Source: Selenomonas sp.
GTDB taxonomy: Bacteria > Bacillota > Negativicutes > Selenomonadales > Selenomonadaceae
Reading direction: 5' to 3'
Assembly: GCF_022771645.1 (NCBI RefSeq)
Contig: NZ_JALFCU010000042.1
Span: 1 to 11,261 of the forward strand
DNA: 11,261 bases
The translations under genes were made by a program, and so were the position numbers. Each line of letters opens with the position of its first letter. Position 1 is the first letter of the stretch. Below the pieces are notes generated by a model that saw nothing but the letters and a program-made list of their open reading frames with translations, was not told where the DNA came from and made no database searches. Positions 1 to 5,428 of the stretch are shown here, piece by piece.

Positions 1-267
1 TTTTTCAGCCAGATGGCGCAGGGCAGCTTCGCCGCCGAAGCGGACGCGGCGGGCGCGGACGAGCTCACGCGCACGGAGCGCAACATTGCGAACCTCGTCG
101 GCCACGGCCTGTCTAATAAAGAAATCGCTGACCGCCTCGCACTGTCAGGCGGCACGGTGCGGAACGGCCTGTCGTCGGCGCTGTCGAAGCTCGGCCTGCG
201 CGACCGCACGCAGCTCGCGCTCTGGGCCGTGCAGACGGGGCTCGTGCAAAAAGGAGTCGAATCGTGA
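1..267 (+). CDS. Response regulator, C-terminal LuxR/NarL-type HTH (5' partial)
   Basis: The reading frame is open from the first base, so this is the 3' end (88 codons plus TGA) of a gene that starts outside the window. The ATG at 13 is probably internal. The visible part contains a complete LuxR/NarL-type DNA-binding domain. The stretch ELTRTERNIANLV is followed by GLSNKEIADRLALS, then GTVRNGLSSALSKLGLRDRT and a last helix ending in a -TGL tail. This matches the usual LT-x-RE-x-EVL / GLSNKEIA / TVKNHL-x-ILxKL-x-x-RT order of two-component response regulators. The receiver domain would lie upstream and is not seen, so a stand-alone LuxR-type regulator is possible. One oddity is RNGL where most relatives have KNHL or KxHV. 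The TGA overlaps the GTG of the solute-binding protein gene (GTGA, 264-267), which implies translational coupling and a shared signal. What it senses is not visible. Confidence 0.85.
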   Translation, partial: FFSQMAQGSFAAEADAAGADELTRTERNIANLVGHGLSNKEIADRLALSGGTVRNGLSSALSKLGLRDRTQLALWAVQTGLVQKGVES

Positions 268-1619
268 ACCAGGAAAACGGCACGGAGGACACGCATATGA
301 CGCAAGCGAACGAGCAGGACGCTCGCAGGAACCGTTGGCGCGTGTTCTTCGTTCCGTTCCTGATGTTCCTCTGCGCCGCGCTCCTCTGCGCTGTGCTGAA
401 GCCGCAGCCGCACGTCCTGCGCGTCGGCATCTTCGCCGGCAGCCCATGGGGCGTGCCGGGCGGCGATCTCTACGGCCTGATGGATGACACGATTGCGGCG
501 TTCGAGGCGGAGCATCCGGGTGTGCAGGTGACATACGTCAGCGGCATCTCGCGCGACGATTACAGCGAATGGCTCGCCGAGCGCTTCCTCGCGGGCGACG
601 AACCCGACGTGTTCTTGCTGCTGCCCGAGGATTTCGAGCTCTACGCGGGGCAGGGGGCGCTGCTGCCGCTCGATGCGCTCGCGCAAAAGGACGCGGCGTT
701 TGACGCGGCATCGTTATATCCGGCGGCGTATGACTACGGCGTGTACGGCGGCGCGTGCATGGCGCTGCCTGTCGAGTGCATGACGACGCTGATGTTCGTC
801 AACAAGACGCTCCTCGCCGCAGACGGCATCGCCATGCCGCCGAACGATTGGACGTTCGAGGATTTCTACCGCATCGCGGCCGCCGTCACGCGCGACGCGG
901 ACGGCGACGGCGTGCTCGACCGGTTCGGCGCGTATGACTACGGCTGGCAGCTCGCGGCGACGGCGGGCGGCGCGCCGCTCTTCCGCGCGGACGGGCGCGC
1001 GTCGTACTTCGCCTCGCAGGATGTCGAGCAGGCCGTGCGCTTCTGCATGCGGCTCGCGGCTCTCACGCAAGGACGACAGGTCACGCCGCGCGACTTCGAC
1101 CTCGGCCGCGTCGCGTTCCGCCCGTTCACGTTCGCCGAGTACCGCGCCTACCGTCCGTATCCCTGGCGCATCAAAAAATACACGACGTTCGAGTGGGACT
1201 GCATTCCTTTGCCCCGCCCGGGCGGCGAGGCGCACGCGCCGCTCGGCGTGCTGCTCATGGGCGTCTCCGCGCGCACGCACGAGCAAGCGCTCGCGTGGGA
1301 CTTCCTCAAGACCATCACGACGAGCGACGTCGCGCAGAGCGCGGTCCTCGCGCACACGCAGGGCCTCCCCGCGCGGCGCGGCATCATCGAGAATGCTGAC
1401 GCCGCGACCGTCTTCGGCGAAGGCGTCACGGCCTCGCTCACGCCCGCGCTGCTCGGCCGCACGCTCGAGACGGCGAAGACCGCACCGACGTTCGCGCGCC
1501 ACGACGGCGCGTTGCTGCTCGCCGATACGGAGATTGCAAAGATCGTCAGCGGCACCGTGCCGTTCGACAACGCGCTCAACAAATTGCAGAAGGAGATCAA
1601 TGCGTACTTGCAGAAGTGA
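264..1619 (+). CDS. Membrane-anchored ABC-type extracellular solute-binding protein (family 1)
   Basis: This 451-residue protein has the layout of family-1 (maltose-binding-like) substrate-binding proteins. A mature-domain start at about residue 51 (VLRVGIFAGSPWG) is followed by an amphipathic region (DDTIAAFEAEHPGVQVTYVS), then EPDVFLLL and the hinge ALPVECMTTLMFVNKTLLAA. There is also an aspartate-rich loop DADGDGVLDRFG (about 211-222), an EF-hand-like pattern common in sugar-binding members. The N-terminus has basic residues (RRNR) before one hydrophobic segment (about 27-46). No lipobox precedes either cysteine there, so it looks like an uncleaved anchor rather than a lipoprotein signal. 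Two starts are credible. GTG 264 has AAAAGGAG at 249-256 and overlaps the preceding stop. ATG 297 has GGAGGA at 284-289 and gives 440 residues. No permease or ATPase gene is present, so it may serve a two-component system or a remote transporter; this is inference. The ligand is unknown, probably a sugar. Confidence 0.82.
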   Translation: MNQENGTEDTHMTQANEQDARRNRWRVFFVPFLMFLCAALLCAVLKPQPHVLRVGIFAGSPWGVPGGDLYGLMDDTIAAFEAEHPGVQVTYVSGISRDDYSEWLAERFLAGDEPDVFLLLPEDFELYAGQGALLPLDALAQKDAAFDAASLYPAAYDYGVYGGACMALPVECMTTLMFVNKTLLAADGIAMPPNDWTFEDFYRIAAAVTRDADGDGVLDRFGAYDYGWQLAATAGGAPLFRADGRASYFASQDVEQAVRFCMRLAALTQGRQVTPRDFDLGRVAFRPFTFAEYRAYRPYPWRIKKYTTFEWDCIPLPRPGGEAHAPLGVLLMGVSARTHEQALAWDFLKTITTSDVAQSAVLAHTQGLPARRGIIENADAATVFGEGVTASLTPALLGRTLETAKTAPTFARHDGALLLADTEIAKIVSGTVPFDNALNKLQKEINAYLQK

Positions 1620-1665
1620 AACAAAACGGGCGGAGAGGAATCTATTTCCCCTCGCGAGAAAAATC

Positions 1666-1674
1666 TGATATAAT
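1666..1674 (+). promoter_or_regulatory. Extended -10 promoter for the DUF2232-gdpP-rplI operon
   Basis: A perfect TATAAT (1669-1674) is preceded by TG at 1666-1667, giving the extended -10 form TGATATAAT. No good -35 hexamer lies 16-18 bp upstream, as is usual for extended -10 promoters. The predicted transcript start is near 1681, which would give a leader of about 60 nt before the ATG at 1742. It is the only strong -10 match in the 122-nt gap after the solute-binding protein gene. A weak imperfect hairpin (about 1634-1654, arms GAGAGGAA and TTCCCCTC with one mismatch) just upstream could end the preceding transcript. Confidence 0.6.
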
Positions 1675-1699
1675 AGGGTTGGTTTACGCTATGGAAACA

Positions 1700-1717
1700 A
1701 TTTGCCGTGCGGCAAAT
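1700..1717. promoter_or_regulatory. Palindrome in the operon leader (possible operator or leader hairpin)
   Basis: ATTTGCCG and CGGCAAAT form a perfect 8-bp inverted repeat around a TG spacer. With one bulged A at 1699, three more outer pairs form (AAC 1696-1698 with GTT 1718-1720). It lies between the predicted transcript start (about 1681) and the Shine-Dalgarno AAAGGAAAG (about 1730-1738). It could bind a dimeric regulator or fold in the mRNA. No T run follows it, so a simple terminator is unlikely. The regulator is unknown. Confidence 0.45.
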
Positions 1718-1741
1718 GTTGATGGATAGAAAGGAAAGAAC

Positions 1742-2707
1742 ATGGTTTCCAATCGGCTGACCCCACTCACCGAGAGCGGCATTCTCGCCGCTCTTTCTGT
1801 TGTCTTGGGGCTCATGGCGGTGTACCTGCCCATCCTCGGCGTCATCGCCGTCATGGTCTGGGCGCTGCCGCTCCTCATCGTGACGGTGCGCCACGGGCTG
1901 AAGTATGGCATCGCGGCCGCCGTCGCGGCGATGGCGGTGCTCGCGCTCTTCGCCGGCCCGCCGCTCGCGTTCCGCCTCTTCCTCGCGTTCGCGCCGACGG
2001 GCGTCGTGCTCGGCTGGTGCATCCGCCGGGATTTTTCCGGCACGCGCACGTTTTTCTCCGGCCTTGCCGCCTCGATCGGCGGCAAGCTCCTCGGCTTCGC
2101 GCTGATCTTTTTCCTCATGGGCATCGACCCGTGGCAGGCGCAGCTCGACGGATTGAAAGAAGCGTTCGACGCGACGACGGAGATGTACACGGCCATGGGC
2201 GTCGACCCGCAGGAGCTCGCGCAGTCGCAGCAGCAGCTCGACGGCGCCATCGCGATGGTCGCGCAGCTCGCGCCGCTCATCGTACTCATCATGGGACTAT
2301 TTGACACGTTCGTGCTGTATTTCGTGGGCACGCGCGTGCTGCGGCGCCTCGGCCATGCAGTGCCGCAAGCGCTGCCGCCGTTTTCGGAGTGGTACATGCC
2401 GCGCGCATTCCTCTATCTCTTCGTGCTGTCGCTCGTCGCGATGTACTGGGGCGAGAGCCACGCGTTGCCCGTGCTGAAGCAGCTCGGCCTCAATGCGGAG
2501 ATGATTGCGATGATGGCCGGCCTCGTGCAGGGGCTCGTGCTGCTGCACGTCTTGATGAAAAGCTACAACGTGCGCACGTTCTTGCGCGCGTTCATCTATA
2601 TTTTCGTCTGCCTGAACGGCCTGCTGCTGCAGGTCGTGGCGTTCACGGGGCTCGTCGACATGCTCGTCGACTACCGTCGGCGCTTCTCCGGGACTCCTAG
2701 GAGGTGA
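1742..2707 (+). CDS. yybS: DUF2232 / YybS-like polytopic membrane protein
   Basis: This 321-residue, very hydrophobic protein has about eight to nine predicted membrane segments (roughly 12-29, 31-49, 54-71, 75-93, 104-127, 171-197, 220-236, 250-272 and 281-303). The N-terminus LTPLTESGILAALSVVLGL, the early loop-helix with PTGVVLGWCIRR, and the position directly before gdpP and rplI fit the DUF2232 (YybS) family. Its fold resembles membrane components of small-molecule (ECF-type) transporters, but no substrate or reaction is established. A soluble, partly polar stretch at about 128-170 (DPWQAQLDGLKEAFDATTEM, then DPQELAQSQQQ) separates the two hydrophobic halves. The start is ATG 1742 with AAAGGAAAG just upstream. 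It is the first gene of the operon, after the extended -10 promoter at 1666-1674. The stop codon overlaps the gdpP Shine-Dalgarno, so the two are probably translationally coupled. The family call rests on context as well as hydrophobic pattern. Confidence 0.8.
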   Translation: MVSNRLTPLTESGILAALSVVLGLMAVYLPILGVIAVMVWALPLLIVTVRHGLKYGIAAAVAAMAVLALFAGPPLAFRLFLAFAPTGVVLGWCIRRDFSGTRTFFSGLAASIGGKLLGFALIFFLMGIDPWQAQLDGLKEAFDATTEMYTAMGVDPQELAQSQQQLDGAIAMVAQLAPLIVLIMGLFDTFVLYFVGTRVLRRLGHAVPQALPPFSEWYMPRAFLYLFVLSLVAMYWGESHALPVLKQLGLNAEMIAMMAGLVQGLVLLHVLMKSYNVRTFLRAFIYIFVCLNGLLLQVVAFTGLVDMLVDYRRRFSGTPRR

Positions 2708-2711
2708 CACG

Positions 2712-4733
2712 ATGCCGCGCAATCTGTCGGCATGGATCGATCTGGCGCTGCAGCTCTTCGTGATGCTGCTCCTCATCGGCGTGCTCGGATACTACAATTC
2801 GTTCCTCGCGGCGACGGCGTTCGTCGTCTGGGTCTGCCTCGCGGCGTTCGCGCGCGAGCGCTGCCGCGACCGCTCCGTGCGGTTCGAGCGCTACACGAAA
2901 AGCGTCATCGCAAACGTCAACGAGCTCATGAACTACGCCATGGAACGCCTGCCGCAGGCGATTTTCGTCGTCGATCCGGAAGGGCGCATCCAGTGGGCGA
3001 GCACGCAGGCGGAGGCTTTCCTCGGCCACGCGCCGGAACACGGCACGGACATCAAGGATGACTGGCCGAACGTGATCCTCGAGCCCATCTGGGGCACGGA
3101 GGGCGAGTACGTCTTCGCGCACGAGGATCATTATTTCCAGGTGAAATACCGCCCAGTGAAATTCGCCGTGCACCAGCCGGAGTTCATGGTGCTGTTCGTC
3201 GAGGACGTCACGCACGTCGAGGAGCTCCGCAGCGAGTACAACGCGAGCCGCACGGTGCTCTGCTACATCCAGATTGACAACTACGATGAGGTCATGCAGG
3301 GCCAGACGGAGGCCGAGCGGGCAGGGCTGCTCTTGGCCGTCAACCAGGCGCTCGGCAGCTGGCTGAAGAACCTCGGCGGCTTCCTGAAGCGCGTGTCGGA
3401 AGACCTCTATGTCGCCGTGCTCGACCGCGCGTCGCTCGATCGCGCCATGACGGAAAAATTCGACGTGCTCGACAAGGTGCGCCAGATCCAGAGCACGAAC
3501 CGCCTGCCCGTCACACTCTCCATGGGCGTGGCCGTCGCGGAGGAGCAGTCGCTCGCAGAGCTCGGGCGGCAGGCGCAGGCCGGCCTCGACCTCGCGCTTG
3601 GCCGCGGCGGCGACCAGGTCGCTGTGGCGCTCGGCGGCAAGACGCAGTTCTTCGGCGGCAAGGCGAAAGCCGTCGAGAAGCACACGCGCGTCAAGGCGCG
3701 CGTCGTCGCGCACGCCATCGAGGAAATCATGGAGTCGGCGGACGCCGTCTACATCATGGGCCACCACAACGAGGACTATGACAGCTTCGGCGCGGCCGTC
3801 GGCATCGCCGAGATGGCGAAGGCGCTCGACAAGCCGACGCACATCATCCTCTCCGACATGAACGAGGGCATCAGCAAGATCGAGGAATACCTGCGCACGA
3901 AGGAAGAGTACCAGAACCTCCTCGTGCATGCGGACGATATTTCGACGCTCGACGCGATATCGCCCGTGCTGTTCGTCGTCGACACGCACATCCCGCACCT
4001 CGTCGCCGACCCGTCGCTCTTGGAGCGCGTGCAGCAGGTCGTCGTCATCGACCACCACCGCAGGAGCGAATCGTTCATCAAGAATCCGCTCCTCGTCTAC
4101 ATCGAGCCGGCGTCGAGCTCGACGAGCGAGCTCGTGACGGAGCTCCTCATGTATTTCAGCGACGACATGCGCGTGTCGCGCCTCGCGGCGACGGCGCTGT
4201 ACTCGGGCATCGTCGTCGACACGAAGAATTTCGCCGTGCAGACGGGCGTGCGCACGTTCGACGCGGCGGCGTATCTCAGGCGCTCGGGCGCTGACCCGGT
4301 CGTCGTGCGGCATCTCTTCCGCTCGGATTACGACACGACCGTCGCGCTCGCGCGCGCCGAGGCGCACGCGCAGTATTTCGCGGGCGGCCTCATCATCACG
4401 TCCATCCCCGAGACCATCCCGAACATCCAGGTCATCGCCGCGCAGACGGCGGACTCGCTGCTGCGCATCGAGAACGTGCGCATGAGCATCGTCTGCTTTG
4501 CGCTGACGGACGACACCGTCGGCATCTCGGCGCGCTCGACGGGCGAGATGAACGTCCAGGTCATCATGGAACATTTCGGCGGCGGCGGCCACCAGAACGT
4601 CGCGGGCGCGCAGGTGAAAGGCCGCGCGGTCGACGACGTGCTCGCCGAAGCCATGGAAGAAGCAAAAGCATATATCAAGGAGTTTGATCAAGATGAAAGT
4701 GATTCTGCAGCAGGACATCAAAAAGCTCGGTAA
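2712..4733 (+). CDS. gdpP: Cyclic-di-AMP phosphodiesterase GdpP (DHH/DHHA1)
   Basis: GdpP hydrolyses c-di-AMP to pApA at the cytoplasmic membrane and so affects potassium, osmotic and cell-wall homeostasis. The 673 residues show the full family layout (relatives are about 655-660). Two membrane segments lie at about 10-47 and a PAS-like domain at about 72-170 (QAIFVVDPEGRIQWAS). A degenerate GGDEF domain follows at about 175-305, where SEDLY (229-233) stands in place of GGDEF and RLPVTLSMGVA is retained. The DHH domain is at about 340-500 and DHHA1 at about 575-655. Catalytic metal motifs are intact: GHHNEDYDS (350-358, D355 and D357), D424 in VVDTH, IDHH (446-449), D503 in VVDTKNF and GGGGH (623-627). 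A very strong SD (TAGGAGGTGA, 2698-2707) lies 4 nt before the ATG and contains the stop of the preceding gene. The 3' end runs 41 nt into rplI. The degenerate GGDEF is normal for the family and implies no cyclase activity. Confidence 0.96.
   Translation: MPRNLSAWIDLALQLFVMLLLIGVLGYYNSFLAATAFVVWVCLAAFARERCRDRSVRFERYTKSVIANVNELMNYAMERLPQAIFVVDPEGRIQWASTQAEAFLGHAPEHGTDIKDDWPNVILEPIWGTEGEYVFAHEDHYFQVKYRPVKFAVHQPEFMVLFVEDVTHVEELRSEYNASRTVLCYIQIDNYDEVMQGQTEAERAGLLLAVNQALGSWLKNLGGFLKRVSEDLYVAVLDRASLDRAMTEKFDVLDKVRQIQSTNRLPVTLSMGVAVAEEQSLAELGRQAQAGLDLALGRGGDQVAVALGGKTQFFGGKAKAVEKHTRVKARVVAHAIEEIMESADAVYIMGHHNEDYDSFGAAVGIAEMAKALDKPTHIILSDMNEGISKIEEYLRTKEEYQNLLVHADDISTLDAISPVLFVVDTHIPHLVADPSLLERVQQVVVIDHHRRSESFIKNPLLVYIEPASSSTSELVTELLMYFSDDMRVSRLAATALYSGIVVDTKNFAVQTGVRTFDAAAYLRRSGADPVVVRHLFRSDYDTTVALARAEAHAQYFAGGLIITSIPETIPNIQVIAAQTADSLLRIENVRMSIVCFALTDDTVGISARSTGEMNVQVIMEHFGGGGHQNVAGAQVKGRAVDDVLAEAMEEAKAYIKEFDQDESDSAAGHQKAR
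4677..4682 (+). promoter_or_regulatory. Shine-Dalgarno that fixes the rplI start
   Basis: AAGGAG lies inside the gdpP coding region, 10 nt before ATG 4693. A TTG at 4684 in the same frame would be only 1 nt from it, too close for initiation. The ATG also gives the MKVILQQDIKKLG start typical of ribosomal protein L9, so 4693 is chosen. Confidence 0.75.
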
Positions 4734-5136
4734 CAAGGGCGACATCGTCGAAGTCTCCGAAGGCTACGGCCGCAACTTCCTCCTGCCGAGGAAAGCCGCC
4801 GTGCTCGCGACGGCCGAAAACCTCAACGTCGCGAAGGCGAAGAAGGCGTCGAAAGACCGCAAGGACGCCATGGCGGCCGACGAGGCGAAGCTCATGGCGA
4901 AGCAGCTCGAGAGCGTCGAGGTCACGATCCCCGTCAAGATCGGCGAAGGCGGCAAACTGTTCGGCTCCGTCACGGGCAAAGACGTCTCGCTCGCGCTGAA
5001 AGAGAAGAACATCGACATCGACAAGAAAAAGATCAGCATCAAAGGCGATGTGACCGGCCAGGGCGTCTACGAAGCCGTCATCAAAGTGCATCCGACAATC
5101 ACGAGCACAATCAAAGTGAATGTGATTGCGAAGTAA
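4693..5136 (+). CDS. rplI: 50S ribosomal protein L9
   Basis: This 147-residue protein is full length for bacterial L9 (about 148-150). It binds 23S rRNA through its N-terminal domain and extends from the base of the L1 stalk, where it supports reading-frame fidelity. The N-terminal domain starts MKVILQQDIKKLGNKGDIVE and continues VSEGYGRNFLLPRKAA, the L9 signature (G-[FY]-x-x-N-[FY]-L-x-P). A lysine- and alanine-rich connecting helix follows (about 45-75). The C-terminal domain starts near VEVTIPVKIGEGGKLFGSVT and ends with a beta-rich tail (STIKVNVIAK). The gene overlaps the end of gdpP by 41 nt in another frame, so its expression is tied to the gdpP transcript. The fold-back repeat element begins 9 nt after its stop. 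Confidence 0.97.
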   Translation: MKVILQQDIKKLGNKGDIVEVSEGYGRNFLLPRKAAVLATAENLNVAKAKKASKDRKDAMAADEAKLMAKQLESVEVTIPVKIGEGGKLFGSVTGKDVSLALKEKNIDIDKKKISIKGDVTGQGVYEAVIKVHPTITSTIKVNVIAK

Positions 5137-5145
5137 CATAAGAGA

Positions 5146-5374
5146 GCAGCCTCTCCCTCAGGGAGAGGACAGGCGCGGAGCGAAGCGCAGCGCCAGGAGA
5201 GGGTCGCTTGCACGGCCTTTGAATCTGTAGATCGTTTGATGTCGCCGGTGCGCGCAGGCACCCCAAATGTTTCGAGCGCGCACCCGCGATGAGTTAAGAT
5301 ATACAAACGCATCTTCCGTGCAGGGGACCCTTTCCACCGCTTCGCGGTCCCCCTTCCCCTGAGGGGAAGGCTGC
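5146..5374. repeat. Nested inverted-repeat (MITE/REP-like) element A
   Basis: This 229-bp stretch folds back on itself over nearly its whole length and fills most of the 292-nt gap between rplI and lonC. The tips are GCAGCC (5146-5151) and GGCTGC (5369-5374). Next to each tip is a 19-nt palindrome with an 8-bp stem and 3-nt loop: CCTCTCCC-TCA-GGGAGAGG (5150-5168) and CCTTCCCC-TGA-GGGGAAGG (5352-5370). Further in, each arm has a small GC hairpin (around 5173-5193; CCGC-TTCG-CGG-type at 5337-5347) and an AGGGTC / GACCCT pair. In the centre TCGCCGGTGCGCGC (5242-5255) pairs with GCGCGCACCCGCGA (5276-5289), 13 of 14 positions. No convincing ORF lies inside. It would be transcribed with rplI and could shape mRNA ends, but lacks a T run. 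It is read here as a non-autonomous repeat, not a gene. Confidence 0.72.
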
Positions 5375-5428
5375 AGTTTGCAAGCTGTTTGCGCTTTATC
5401 AAAAGACGATATACCAAAGGAACGATTC

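Noticed and set aside
211..267. Frameshift or missing helix in the LuxR-type domain because of RNGL in place of KNHL
   Set aside because: The rest of the domain is intact and in frame to the stop, so this is an amino-acid variation, not a broken gene.
714..1502. 262-codon open frame on the - strand inside the solute-binding protein gene
   Set aside because: Arginine- and alanine-rich shadow frame with no domain. The + strand protein has a coherent binding-protein pattern.
2694..2703. CTCCTAGGAG palindrome over the gdpP Shine-Dalgarno as an RNA switch
   Set aside because: The halves are contiguous, so an RNA hairpin would keep only about 3 bp. It is more simply a strong SD (TAGGAGGTGA) with a chance symmetry.
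2697..4745. 682-codon open frame on the - strand opposite gdpP
   Set aside because: Its product is Arg/Asp/Val/His-rich low-complexity sequence with no domain. It mirrors the high-GC codon pattern of gdpP, which has a full set of catalytic motifs.
5146..5374. CRISPR array or tandem repeat
   Set aside because: Repeats are inverted and paired around one centre, not direct and regularly spaced, and no cas genes are present.
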